Shown here in pieces: positions 25,813 through 33,816 of a stretch of DNA of 45,017 bases (its first letter is position 1; each line of letters starts with the position of its first letter). This DNA is from CADEDV01 sp964412375 (lineage in GTDB: Bacteria > Bacteroidota > Bacteroidia > Chitinophagales > Chitinophagaceae). Below the pieces are notes generated by a model, which was given only the letters and a program-made list of their open reading frames with translations, searched no databases and had not been told where the DNA came from. The DNA is taken from NCBI GenBank assembly GCA_964412375.1, contig CAYPOD010000030.1, forward strand, positions 1-45,017, written 5' to 3'. The position numbers and the translations under genes are program-made.

Positions 25813-26592
25813 ATGAATATCGGCAGTATCAATGCATGGAGCCAGTCCGTATTGCCTGGTAAAATATTTGAAAACACATCGGCAGAAGAACTGGCACAAC
25901 TAGCCCGTGATTATCCGTATTTCAATGCAGCACATTTGCTGCTCACTTTGAAAATGAAAAATCAAAATAGTGTCGGGTTCAATGCACAATTAGAAAAACT
26001 TTCCTTGTTCATATATGATCAGTGGTTAGTTGAAAAATTGTTCGGTAGCCAGGATCAGCCGCAAGAAAAAACTGTTACCCCGGTCGCACCGGTTGAAGTG
26101 TCCCGTGAAGAGCCCACCATTGCGGTTGCTCAAGATCCGGCACAAACAGTTCCTGATGAAATACTGGTTACAGTTGATCCTGCGACTATAAACAATAGTC
26201 CTGAAATGACAGAAAAAGATGAACTGGCATTTGAACCATATCACACAGTAGACTATTTCGCTTCGCAGGGAATCCGTTTCAAACCAGAAGAAAAGCCACA
26301 AGACCGGTTTGGGCAACAGTTGAAAAGCTTTACCGAATGGCTAAAAACACTCAAAAACAAACCCGTAACAGAAACAACTGAAACAGCCAACAACTCATCG
26401 GATCAAAAAGTGGAGCAATTGGCTGAGGTTTCTATTGCCGACCGGGAAGTGATGACCGAAGCGATGGCCGAAGTGTGGTTGAAGCAGGGAAACACAGAGC
26501 AGGCACTGGCAATTTACCGTAAATTAAGTTTGCTTAATCCCTCCAAAAGCGCTTACTTTGCAAGCCTTATTGAAAAAATAAAGACAACCTGA
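25813..26592 (+). CDS. Hypothetical protein between lptE-like gene and secG
   Basis: I choose the ATG at 25813 (NIGSINAWSQSVLPGKIFENTS). The open frame upstream to 25786 would start from a non-ATG codon within the lptE stop region. The 259-residue protein has a helical N-terminal part (SAEELAQLARDYPYFNAAHLLLTLKMKNQNSVGFNAQLEKLSLFIYD), a long low-complexity, acidic middle rich in Pro, Thr and Glu (about residues 85-195), and a C-terminal TPR-like helix pair (TEAMAEVWLKQGNTEQALAIYRKLSLLNPSKSAYFASLIEKI). This architecture suggests a soluble scaffold or adaptor. No signal peptide is visible. In related genomes, as far as I recall, it lies in the same position, so it may serve envelope assembly. 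Function unknown. Confidence 0.75.
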   Translation: MNIGSINAWSQSVLPGKIFENTSAEELAQLARDYPYFNAAHLLLTLKMKNQNSVGFNAQLEKLSLFIYDQWLVEKLFGSQDQPQEKTVTPVAPVEVSREEPTIAVAQDPAQTVPDEILVTVDPATINNSPEMTEKDELAFEPYHTVDYFASQGIRFKPEEKPQDRFGQQLKSFTEWLKTLKNKPVTETTETANNSSDQKVEQLAEVSIADREVMTEAMAEVWLKQGNTEQALAIYRKLSLLNPSKSAYFASLIEKIKTT

Positions 26593-26593
26593 T

Positions 26594-26956
26594 ATGCAGA
26601 TTTTATTTGTGATACTGGTATTATTGGCGAGCCTGATTCTCGGTCTTATCATCCTGATTCAAAACCCCAAAGGCGGTGGCCTGGCTGGAAATATAGCCGG
26701 TTTCAGCAGCCAGTTCATGGGGGTGAAGCAAACCACTGATGTGCTGGAAAAAGGCACCTGGATCTTTGCTGGTGTCATCGGTGCCTTATGCCTGGTTTCC
26801 TCTTTTTTCATCGGCGGGGCCGGAACGGTTAAGGATGCCGACCTGATTGAAAAAGCCAGCGGTGGAACTATCCCTGTACAGCCACAACCGGGAACAAATG
26901 CTGCACCTTTCAACCCGGTACAAACCACTCCGCAAACCCAACCTGATAGTAATTAA
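26594..26956 (+). CDS. secG: Preprotein translocase subunit SecG
   Basis: A 120-residue protein with two membrane helices: QILFVILVLLASLILGLIILIQNPKGGGLAG, then a cytosolic loop NIAGFSSQFMGVKQTTDVLEKGTW, and a second helix IFAGVIGALCLVSSFFIGG. The NPKGGGLAG motif between helix 1 and the loop is the SecG signature. The C-terminal tail of about 40 residues is rich in Pro, Gln and Thr, longer than in E. coli SecG but usual in Bacteroidota. SecG stimulates SecYEG-dependent export. The start follows the upstream stop by a single base, which indicates translational coupling. An intrinsic terminator follows 25 bp after the stop. Confidence 0.92.
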   Translation: MQILFVILVLLASLILGLIILIQNPKGGGLAGNIAGFSSQFMGVKQTTDVLEKGTWIFAGVIGALCLVSSFFIGGAGTVKDADLIEKASGGTIPVQPQPGTNAAPFNPVQTTPQTQPDSN

Positions 26957-26980
26957 CACTATTTCATAGGATATTTCAGG

Positions 26981-27008
26981 AACCCCGGCGAGTTCGTTGG
27001 GGTTTTTT
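26981..27008 (+). terminator. Intrinsic terminator after secG
   Basis: AACCCC (26981-26986) pairs with GGGGTT (26999-27004) around a 12-base interval that holds a smaller CGA/TCG pairing, and a TTTTTT run follows at once. It would end the miaB-to-secG transcript and separate it from mltG. Confidence 0.8.
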
Positions 27009-27060
27009 ATTTACTTTGTCTGCTACAAGATCCACTCCTGTTAAACTAAAGCCCTTTCTG

Positions 27061-28104
27061 ATGAAAAAAAAGAAGATACTCTTTGGCATTCTTGCAGTCC
27101 TTATCTTTTTTATTGCTTTCATTGCTTCGAAATTTTATGGTGGAGCCGTTTCCACCCCGGCAGGTGAATTCTTTTATATCAAGACAGGCGCCAGCTATAG
27201 CTCAGTCAGAAATGACTTGCTCGAAAAGAAATATATCAACAGTCCTTTTTGGTTTGACAGGGCGGTACAGATTCTCCGCTTCAAAACAGTGAAACCGGGA
27301 CGGTATAAACTTAAAAAAGGAATGAGCCTTTTTGACCTGGTCAGAATGTTGCGGGCCGGCAACCAGGCACAGGTCAGTTTTGTGATCACCAAGATCAGGA
27401 CTAAAGAAACCCTGGCAGGAAGGATCGGAAAAAATTTTGAATGCGATTCGCTGCAGATGATCCGGTTTCTGAACAATCCAGATTCATTAAAGCCATTTGA
27501 ACTCGATACCAGCACAGTGATGGTGGCGGCAATGCCTTTCACCTATTCGGCCAACTGGAACATGACCCCTGGAAAATTGTTCCGCCAGTTTTATACTGCC
27601 TGGAAGCAATTCTGGAACCAGGAGAGAAAACAAAAAGCAGACAGTATTGGCCTGAGTCCCATACAGGTGTCAATTCTTGCTTCAATTATTGATGAAGAAA
27701 CCAACAAGCCTGTTGATCGCCCCAATATTGCCAGTGTTTACCTGAACCGGCTTCGCAAGGGCATGCCCCTGCAGGCCGATCCCACGGTGAAGTTTGCCAT
27801 GCGGGATTTTGGATTAAGAAGAATTTTGAATGTGCACCTGAAAACAGCATCACCTTATAACACTTACCTGAACAAAGGCCTGCCGCCCGGCCCTATTTGT
27901 ACACCGGCTGTGGAAACTATTGATGCCATACTCAATGCGCCGCAAACAGACTATTTGTACTTTGTAGCAAACAGTAATTTTGATGGGACACATATTTTCA
28001 CCGGCACTTACAACGATCACCTGAAGTATGCAAGAATTTACCAGCAGGAACTGACAAAGCTGATGAAACGGAGGGATTCGATTCAAAAGGCCAACGGACA
28101 ATAA
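27061..28104 (+). CDS. mltG: Endolytic murein transglycosylase
   Basis: The ATG at 27061 starts with MKKKKILFGILAVLIFFIAFIA, a single membrane anchor. The open frame further upstream to 27016 starts from a non-ATG codon inside the post-secG region. The 347-residue protein has a LysM-like region (about residues 45-115, KTGASYSSVRNDLLEKKYINS, GRYKLKKGMSLFDLVRML) and the YceG catalytic domain, with the active Glu in LASIIDEETNKPVDRPNIASVYLNRLRKGMPLQADPTV. It also has the conserved TASPYNTYLNKGLPPGPICTP motif. MltG cleaves nascent peptidoglycan near the membrane and limits glycan strand length. The next gene starts three bases after its stop with AAGGA as ribosome site, so they are co-transcribed. 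Confidence 0.93.
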   Translation: MKKKKILFGILAVLIFFIAFIASKFYGGAVSTPAGEFFYIKTGASYSSVRNDLLEKKYINSPFWFDRAVQILRFKTVKPGRYKLKKGMSLFDLVRMLRAGNQAQVSFVITKIRTKETLAGRIGKNFECDSLQMIRFLNNPDSLKPFELDTSTVMVAAMPFTYSANWNMTPGKLFRQFYTAWKQFWNQERKQKADSIGLSPIQVSILASIIDEETNKPVDRPNIASVYLNRLRKGMPLQADPTVKFAMRDFGLRRILNVHLKTASPYNTYLNKGLPPGPICTPAVETIDAILNAPQTDYLYFVANSNFDGTHIFTGTYNDHLKYARIYQQELTKLMKRRDSIQKANGQ

Positions 28105-28107
28105 GGA

Positions 28108-29076
28108 ATGTCATTTTTGACCAATATAACCAATGCCATTGTTTCATCTGGCCCGGTCAGTTTCCTGATCCGCAAAAGCAAGGCCATTTCCCTGCCGGGT
28201 TTCAACGGCATCCCCTTGTATGATGTGATCCAGTTTTTCTTTGGGCAGGTGAAAACGATCGGTATGACCGAAAGGGCCTCATCCATTGCATTCAATTTTG
28301 TGATGGCCATTCCCCCTGCGATCATTTTTCTCTTTACTCTTATCCCGTTCATTCCCATTTCTGAGGAATTCCAGCAGGAGTTGTTTGAACTCATCCGCAC
28401 CGTTGTGCCCGGTGAAAAAGACAATGCAACGATCATTGGTTTCCTGCAGGACTTTATCAACAATCCCCGCAACGGGTTATTGTCATTGGGTTTTGTGCTG
28501 TCACTTTTCTTTTCATCCAATGCCATGATGGGCATCATGCGGTCATTTGATAAAAACTATATCGGCTTCCGTAAACGCAAAGGTTTTGAAAAAAGGATCG
28601 TGGCGCTGAAGATCACACTCATTATGTTCGTTATCGTGTTTGCCTCGATCTTATTGCTGGTGGCCCGCGGCACCATACTCAATTACCTCGGCATAAGAAA
28701 CGAAACCGTGATAATCATTATCAAAAACCTGCGCTGGCTGATCATTGTGTTGCTTTTCTTCACCTGCATTTCTTTTATTTACCGCCATGCCCCTTCCGTA
28801 GAAAAAAGATGGAAATTCATCAATCCCGGCTCAATTTTGGCTGCCTTCCTGATGATATTGTTCACAATGGGTTTTTCCTGGTGGGTAAACAATTTCAGCA
28901 ATTACAATCAATTATACGGTTCCATCAGCACAATATTGATACTCATGCTCCTTATATATTTCAATTCATTGGTATTGCTGATCGGGTTTGAGCTGAATGT
29001 CAGTATCAGCTCACTAAAAAAGATTGCCGATGAACGGAATAATAATCCTTCAGGCGGTGAGGAAAAATCAGCCTGA
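28108..29076 (+). CDS. YihY/BrkB-family membrane protein
   Basis: A 322-residue protein with six membrane helices and short cytosolic ends. Family segments: ASSIAFNFVMAIPPAIIFLFTLIPFIPI, LLSLGFVLSLFFSSNAMMGIMRSFDKNY, ITLIMFVIVFASILLLVARG, LRWLIIVLLFFTCISFIYRHAPSVEKRW, INPGSILAAFLMILFTMGFSWWVNNF and LILMLLIYFNSLVLLIGFELN. This order is the UPF0761 (YihY/BrkB) family, formerly misnamed ribonuclease BN. Its function is not firmly known; roles in envelope permeability or transport have been proposed. The N-terminal about 45 residues precede the first helix, slightly longer than in E. coli YihY. It follows mltG by three bases. Confidence 0.9.
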   Translation: MSFLTNITNAIVSSGPVSFLIRKSKAISLPGFNGIPLYDVIQFFFGQVKTIGMTERASSIAFNFVMAIPPAIIFLFTLIPFIPISEEFQQELFELIRTVVPGEKDNATIIGFLQDFINNPRNGLLSLGFVLSLFFSSNAMMGIMRSFDKNYIGFRKRKGFEKRIVALKITLIMFVIVFASILLLVARGTILNYLGIRNETVIIIIKNLRWLIIVLLFFTCISFIYRHAPSVEKRWKFINPGSILAAFLMILFTMGFSWWVNNFSNYNQLYGSISTILILMLLIYFNSLVLLIGFELNVSISSLKKIADERNNNPSGGEEKSA

Positions 29077-29111
29077 TTAACGAAATTTGACTAACCTAAA
29101 AATCTCCTATT

Positions 29112-29714
29112 ATGAAAAAAGCATTTTTTGCTGCAATACCGGTGCTGGCCATTGCTTTCCTGGCAATAAAACCAGTCAGCGACCCGATAGCTATCGGATC
29201 TTCCATTCCCAATCCCACTCAGAAAATGAAAGATATCAGCGGGAAAGAAGTTTCATTCAGTGATGCCATGAAAAAAAACGGGCTGCTGGTGATGTTTAGT
29301 TGCAACACTTGTCCTGTTGTTCACAAGTATGAATCAAGGACTGTTGAAATTTGCAAACTGGCCCAGCAAAATGATATCGGTGTCATCCTGCTGAACCCCA
29401 ATGAGGCCTACCGGGAAAAAGGTGATTCTTATATCGAAATGCAGGAATATGCCCAACGTCTTGGCTACAACTGGTACTATGTGGTCGACAATAACCACAC
29501 TATGGCCGATGCATTTGGCGCCACCCGCACCCCTGAGATATTTTTATTCAATAACAAGGGAACCCTGGCCTATCATGGCGCCATAGACGATAATTCCAAC
29601 AATGCCGAAGCCGCCATTTCCTACATGAAACCGGCCATCTCCAATCTTGTAAAAGGCAAAAAGATTGATCCTGAGAAAACCAAATCTGTGGGTTGCACCA
29701 TTAAACGGTTGTAA
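29112..29714 (+). CDS. Periplasmic thioredoxin/redoxin-family protein
   Basis: A 200-residue exported protein with a signal peptide (MKKAFFAAIPVLAIAFLAIK). The redoxin core has GLLVMFSCNTCPVVHKYESRTVEI, with a CNTC active-site pair, then DIGVILLNPNEAYREKGDSYIEMQEYAQRLG, and FGATRTPEIFLFNNKGTLAYHGAIDD, where the Thr-Pro is the cis-Pro of the fold. This is the AhpC/TSA-like redoxin group with a CxxC that reads Asn-Thr between the Cys residues, rather than TlpA's WCxPC. It may reduce or shuffle periplasmic thiols. The C-terminus (VGCTIKRL) contains another Cys. It lies 35 bp after the BrkB gene and ahead of a strong terminator. Confidence 0.88.
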   Translation: MKKAFFAAIPVLAIAFLAIKPVSDPIAIGSSIPNPTQKMKDISGKEVSFSDAMKKNGLLVMFSCNTCPVVHKYESRTVEICKLAQQNDIGVILLNPNEAYREKGDSYIEMQEYAQRLGYNWYYVVDNNHTMADAFGATRTPEIFLFNNKGTLAYHGAIDDNSNNAEAAISYMKPAISNLVKGKKIDPEKTKSVGCTIKRL

Positions 29715-29740
29715 TCCCCTGTCAAAATCTTTTACCCGGT

Positions 29741-29773
29741 CCCTGCACAAAAAAAAGTGCAGGGATTTTTTTT
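29741..29773 (+). terminator. Strong intrinsic terminator after the redoxin gene
   Basis: CCCTGCAC and GTGCAGGG form a perfect 8-bp stem around an eight-A loop, followed by A and eight T residues. It lies 27 bp after the redoxin stop and would end the mltG-BrkB-redoxin transcript. Confidence 0.9.
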
Positions 29774-29868
29774 ATGTTTTATGGAAAAGAAAAAACCCGG
29801 CATCCCCAATTAGCACACATCATTTTTAAACCCCCGCTCCTTTTCGAAGCGGAACCAAAACACGGCTT

Positions 29869-30066
29869 ATGATATCCAAATTGTTTATCAACCGCCTGAT
29901 CATTATTGGTTTTATGATCGCTGTGGGATTTTGCCTGGCCAGGGGCATCCAGGCTAAAAGTATAACTGGCTTCCTGCTGGCAATAGTAAGTCTTGGTGCA
30001 GGAGTCTATTTTGTGTACCTGCAGGGCAGGGCTAAAGCAGATATGGAAGCAGAAGAAACAGCTTAG
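29869..30066 (+). CDS. Hypothetical small membrane protein
   Basis: A 65-residue protein with two hydrophobic segments (LFINRLIIIGFMIAVGFCLARGI and ITGFLLAIVSLGAGVYFVYL) separated by a short loop, ending in an acidic tail (GRAKADMEAEETA). It has no recognisable family. Size and layout suggest an inner-membrane peptide of the kind that modulates a larger complex, but there is nothing to name a partner. Its stop codon overlaps the stop of the TlpA-like gene on the opposite strand by four bases. It begins 96 bp after the terminator, so it probably has its own promoter. Confidence 0.55.
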   Translation: MISKLFINRLIIIGFMIAVGFCLARGIQAKSITGFLLAIVSLGAGVYFVYLQGRAKADMEAEETA

Positions 30067-30554
30067 CCTCCCTGGGAAAGTATAGCCATGATTTCTTTTT
30101 TCAATTGCTCATGGGAAAGTTGTTCTTCATGAAACTTTCTGTACCCCGTTTTATTATTGATGAATAGAGTGGCAGGAATGGCCCCTGACCATTTGGGGTC
30201 TACTTTGGGACAGAAATAATCAGCATTGGTCTCATCGAGCCAGAGCACCGGCGCCGTATATTTTCTTTTTTTTACAAATGCGGTGAGTTTACCAGGATAG
30301 AAGTCGTCAAAATCAAGACTGACCAGCACCAGTTTTACACTATCCTTTTCATGGTTTTTGGCTTCTTCCAAAAAATAGGGAATCTCTTCAATACAAGGCA
30401 TACACCAGGTTGCCCAAAAGTTAATGATCAAAGGTGTTTTACTTTCCGCAATCATTTTTTCCAGGTCGGTGACCTTCACTTTTTTTATCTCCTGCCCAAA
30501 ACCTAAGGTGGTCAGTAAAACCAAACTAAAAACTCCAATGGATTTTTTCATCAA
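30063..30554 (-). CDS. TlpA-like periplasmic thiol-disulfide oxidoreductase
   Basis: A 163-residue exported protein with a signal peptide (MMKKSIGVFSLVLLTTLGFGQ). The thioredoxin core shows PLIINFWATWCMPCIEEIPYFLEEAKNH, with the WCMPC active site of the TlpA/ResA group, then VKLVLVSLDFDDFYPGKLTAFV and WSGAIPATLFINNKTG, containing the cis-Pro (IPAT). Such proteins reduce periplasmic disulfides, often for cytochrome c or metal-centre maturation. No cytochrome genes are nearby, so the client is unknown. It is on the minus strand, 23 bp downstream of trmH, and could be expressed with it. Confidence 0.9.
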   Translation of the reverse strand: MMKKSIGVFSLVLLTTLGFGQEIKKVKVTDLEKMIAESKTPLIINFWATWCMPCIEEIPYFLEEAKNHEKDSVKLVLVSLDFDDFYPGKLTAFVKKRKYTAPVLWLDETNADYFCPKVDPKWSGAIPATLFINNKTGYRKFHEEQLSHEQLKKEIMAILSQGG

Positions 30555-30577
30555 CGGTATTTAACTGGTTTAATAAT

Positions 30578-31177
30578 TTAATCCGCTTCATCAGAGGCCG
30601 GCAAACTCCATGCCTCCAGTAATTGCTGCTTCATGACGTGATCCAACTGGTCGCGGTTGTAATGACCGGCCGCATTTTTCTGGCGGAAGGCTTCATACAA
30701 GGTAACGGCACATGCCACACTGATGTTTAATGACCGGATGATGCCTGCCTGCGGAATAACAAAGTTCCCATCGGCCATAGCCCTGATCTCATCACTGACT
30801 CCGCTGTGCTCGTTGCCAAACACCAGGGCTATCGGTTCGGTCAAATCAATTTCGTATAAACTTACGGCATCGCTGCTGAGATGTGTTGTTAAAATCTTTG
30901 CATACTTTTTTCGCAGTGCAGAGAAACATTCTTCTGCCTGGTCAAACTGGTGAACCGTGAGCCATTTGGCAGCGCTGGATGAGCTGCGGGTGCCCCATTT
31001 CTTATGCCGGGGAATTTTTGTGTTCAGGATATGAATTTCCTGCACCCCCACCGCATCACAGGTTCGCATCACCGCTGAAATATTATGCGGGTCAAAGACA
31101 TTCTCCAGCACCACGGTAATATCGGGTTGCCTTTTGGATAACACCTGCAACAATTTATTTCTGCGTTCAGGAGTCAT
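30578..31177 (-). CDS. trmH: TrmH-family tRNA (guanosine-2'-O-)-methyltransferase
   Basis: A 199-residue SPOUT methyltransferase. The N-terminus RNKLLQVLSKRQPDITVVLENVFDPHNISAVMRTCDAVGVQEIHIL carries the substrate-binding Asn and Arg of the family's motif 1 (DPHNISAVMRTC). Motif 2 is ALVFGNEHSGVSDEI, and motif 3 is IPQAGIIRSLNISVACAVTLYEAFRQ, the knot that binds S-adenosylmethionine. The short length, with no extra N-terminal L30e-like domain, fits TrmH (Gm18 of tRNA) rather than RlmB. The symbol rests on that pattern; another SpoU-type target cannot be excluded. The roughly 100-bp gap upstream is shared with the divergent mmsA gene. Confidence 0.88.
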   Translation of the reverse strand: MTPERRNKLLQVLSKRQPDITVVLENVFDPHNISAVMRTCDAVGVQEIHILNTKIPRHKKWGTRSSSSAAKWLTVHQFDQAEECFSALRKKYAKILTTHLSSDAVSLYEIDLTEPIALVFGNEHSGVSDEIRAMADGNFVIPQAGIIRSLNISVACAVTLYEAFRQKNAAGHYNRDQLDHVMKQQLLEAWSLPASDEAD

Positions 31178-31196
31178 TGAAGTGTAGGGGTTTAGC

Positions 31197-31226
31197 TTGC
31201 AAACTTCGGTAAATTAAGTATATTTA
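31197..31226 (+). promoter_or_regulatory. Candidate Bacteroidota-type promoter upstream of the semialdehyde dehydrogenase
   Basis: TTGC at 31197-31200 and TATATTTA at 31219-31226 stand 18 bp apart, close to the -33 TTTG / -7 TAnnTTTG pattern of this phylum, about 50 bp ahead of the start at 31280. Both boxes deviate by one base, so this is a weak call by eye. Confidence 0.3.
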
Positions 31227-31279
31227 TAAGTGGCAGATTCAAACTGCTTATACTTTCATCATCATCTCAACACTGCCAA

Positions 31280-32737
31280 ATGAAATACGCCCCGGTTCAG
31301 AATTATATCAATGGCCTGTTTGTAAATGCATCTTCACAGCGGACAATGGATGTTATATCACCACTGGATGGCGCCCTTCTCTCCAAAGTGCCGATGAGCA
31401 CTGCCAATGACCTTGATGAAGCTGTGAAAGCGGCGAAAACTGCATTTCCAGCCTGGAGCCGCACTCCCATCAAGGAAAGGGTGCAGGTTTTTTATCGTTA
31501 TAAATATTTACTGGAAAAAAACCTGGATGAACTGGCTGCCCTGGTAAGCGAGGAGAATGGGAAAACAATGGGTGAAGCTGTGGCTGAAATAGAAAAATGT
31601 ATTGAACTCACCGAATTTGCCTGTTCACTCCCGCAACTCGTCACCGGAGAAGTGCTCGAAGTGAGCAAAGGTGTTGAATGCAGAACAGAACATGTTCCTT
31701 TAGGTGTTGTAGCCAGCATTGTACCCTTTAATTTTCCCAGCATGGTGCCCAACTGGACAATACCCAATGCCATTGCCCTTGGAAATTGCATGATCATAAA
31801 GCCATCAGAAAAAGTGCCGTTGAGTTGTGGCCGTTTGGCACAGTTACTTAAAGAAGCTGGGTTACCTGATGGGGTTTTCAATATTGTTCATGGTGATGTG
31901 GAGATAGTGGAAGCGATTTGTGATCATCCGGGCATTGAAGCGGTTTCATTCGTAGGCAGCACCAAAGTAGCCAGGATCGTCTACAAACGGGCTACGAATA
32001 ATTATAAAAGATGTTTGGCGCTGGGCGGCGCCAAAAATCATCTGATGGTGTTGCCCGATGCCAAACCCGATATGACAGCACAAAATGTGGCAGCAAGCAT
32101 GAGTGGTTGTGCCGGTCAGCGATGCATGGCTGCATCAGCGATGGTGGGTGTGGGTAATGTGGATCATATCATTGAAAAAATTTGTGAGGAAGCAAAAAAG
32201 ATCATCCCCGGTAAAAATCTCGGCGCTGTCATCAGTAAAGAATCCAAAGAAAGAATTGAACACTATATAACCGAAGCAGAAAAGCAGGGTGCTAAAGTGC
32301 TGGTGGACGGAAGAAATACAATTGTGGAAGGAAAAGAAAAAGGCACTTATGTAGGCCCGACAGTGATAGATTATGTGAAACCGGAAATGAGTGTGGCAAA
32401 AGAAGAAATATTTGGCCCTGTCATCTCCATTATGCGAACTAATACGGTGGATGAAGCACTGGCGATTGAAAATGCGAATCCTTATGGCAATGCGGCGTCC
32501 GTATTCACACAAAATGGAGGCCTGGCAAGATATGTCATTGACAAAGCCAGCGCCGGTATGATCGGTGTGAACGTTGGTGTGCCGGTACCAAGAGAACCTT
32601 TTTCTTTTGGCGGATGGAATGAAAGCAAATTTGGTGTAGGTGATATTACCGGCAAAAGTTCCATTGAGTTTTGGACAAAACTAAAAAAATCAACCACCAA
32701 GTGGAACCCTGAGGCCGGGGTGAACTGGATGAGTTGA
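31280..32737 (+). CDS. mmsA: CoA-acylating (methyl)malonate-semialdehyde dehydrogenase
   Basis: A 485-residue aldehyde dehydrogenase. Markers: VPLGVVASIVPFNFPSMVPNWTIPNAIALGNC (cofactor entry loop), KPSEKVPLS, VSFVGSTKVARIV, LALGGAKNHLMVLPDA, and the catalytic Cys282 in GCAGQRCMAASAMV. This GQRCMA motif plus the IPF..P.MVP pattern is the MmsA signature, which transfers the acyl group to CoA and forms acetyl-CoA from malonate semialdehyde or propionyl-CoA from methylmalonate semialdehyde. Here it would finish pyrimidine degradation after the aminotransferase encoded at 33817. It heads the + strand cluster. The secreted hypothetical at 32783 sits between it and the aminotransferase. Confidence 0.92.
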   Translation: MKYAPVQNYINGLFVNASSQRTMDVISPLDGALLSKVPMSTANDLDEAVKAAKTAFPAWSRTPIKERVQVFYRYKYLLEKNLDELAALVSEENGKTMGEAVAEIEKCIELTEFACSLPQLVTGEVLEVSKGVECRTEHVPLGVVASIVPFNFPSMVPNWTIPNAIALGNCMIIKPSEKVPLSCGRLAQLLKEAGLPDGVFNIVHGDVEIVEAICDHPGIEAVSFVGSTKVARIVYKRATNNYKRCLALGGAKNHLMVLPDAKPDMTAQNVAASMSGCAGQRCMAASAMVGVGNVDHIIEKICEEAKKIIPGKNLGAVISKESKERIEHYITEAEKQGAKVLVDGRNTIVEGKEKGTYVGPTVIDYVKPEMSVAKEEIFGPVISIMRTNTVDEALAIENANPYGNAASVFTQNGGLARYVIDKASAGMIGVNVGVPVPREPFSFGGWNESKFGVGDITGKSSIEFWTKLKKSTTKWNPEAGVNWMS

Positions 32738-32782
32738 TGATATATGCTAAACCCTGTGTGCTTCGCCTGAAAATTTGTTAGG

Positions 32783-33802
32783 ATGTTCCGGAAGACTTTT
32801 ATACTATTTATTTCTCTTTTGTCTTCTCTCACACTATTGAAAGGACAATCGCCGGTAACTGTTGCCGAAACAACGCTGCGTGTCAATATCCTGGGTGAAG
32901 AATTTTTCTACTTTGGTTTTGCCGAAGGCGACCAGATCATTTTCACTTTTGAGGAAGCCAGCGGAAAAGAAATGAAAGAAGTGGAGATCATCGAAATGCC
33001 TTCCACCTCACGGTTTCTTGAAGTGAAGACCAAAAAAATTGATAACAAAATCATCCGGGTTTCAAAAACAGGGATCTACAAGTTCCGTTTCGTCAACTCT
33101 TCTATCAGTGCAAGGGCCTGCAAATACAAGATCCAGCGTATTCCCGCCAGCGAAGCCACACAAAATTTCAACTGCACCGTTTACTACCGAACCGGTTTTG
33201 ACACCACTTACACCACCGTCATGGAAGATTTTATTTCCTATGCCGATACAGTGATCAATAACCTGCAGGACAGAAATACAAAAATTCTGCCCGCTGCCGG
33301 AACAGGCAGTAATAAAGCAAGTTTCAATTTCATTTTACCTGAACATACTATTGCATGGAGTTACTACCTGTGTGTTGATAAACAGGGAAAAGATGTTTTT
33401 GATGAAGCTGCCAAAAAATTTACTGCTTCTGCAAGTTATCTGGTTAGTAAATATAACCGCCAGGGGCCGCTGGCAGGGCTTGCTTTCGGCATTGAATCGC
33501 ATCTTGAAAAAACCAGTTCTGGACTCCCGGTCAATTATTGGATAGTGGATGGAGAAAATGAAGGATTGTTTATGAACGGGGCACAGTTCCGCTACATGAA
33601 AAAAGCAAAGGCCAACAATGATTTTTCCCGCATGGATGCCCGCAAAGGTGCTTTGCATTTTTGTTTTTCGAATGATCATCCCACAGAAACGCTGGTCGTG
33701 ACAGTAAAAATTACAACGGTGCAGGTTACGCCTTTTCTCGACACAAGACCAGTGAAACAGATGCACACCAGCCCTAAAAAAGAAATGTACTTAAAGAACT
33801 AA
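32783..33802 (+). CDS. Hypothetical secreted protein inside the pyrimidine catabolic cluster
   Basis: A 339-residue exported protein (signal peptide MFRKTFILFISLLSSLTLLKG). The first part (FYFGFAEGDQIIFTFEEASGKEMKEVEIIEMPSTSRFLEV, RVSKTGIYKFRFVNSSISARACKYKIQRIP) is beta-rich and resembles the GOLD/p24-like sandwich. The middle (TTVMEDFISYADTVINNLQDRN) is helical, and the end (NDHPTETLVVTVKITTVQVTPFL) again beta. I recognise no enzyme motif. It stands between mmsA and the aminotransferase, 45 bp after the former and 14 bp before the latter, in the same direction, so it is likely co-transcribed with two cytosolic enzymes. Its location in the envelope makes a direct enzymatic role in the pathway unlikely. 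Confidence 0.75.
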   Translation: MFRKTFILFISLLSSLTLLKGQSPVTVAETTLRVNILGEEFFYFGFAEGDQIIFTFEEASGKEMKEVEIIEMPSTSRFLEVKTKKIDNKIIRVSKTGIYKFRFVNSSISARACKYKIQRIPASEATQNFNCTVYYRTGFDTTYTTVMEDFISYADTVINNLQDRNTKILPAAGTGSNKASFNFILPEHTIAWSYYLCVDKQGKDVFDEAAKKFTASASYLVSKYNRQGPLAGLAFGIESHLEKTSSGLPVNYWIVDGENEGLFMNGAQFRYMKKAKANNDFSRMDARKGALHFCFSNDHPTETLVVTVKITTVQVTPFLDTRPVKQMHTSPKKEMYLKN

Positions 33803-33816
33803 ATGAATAAAATGCC

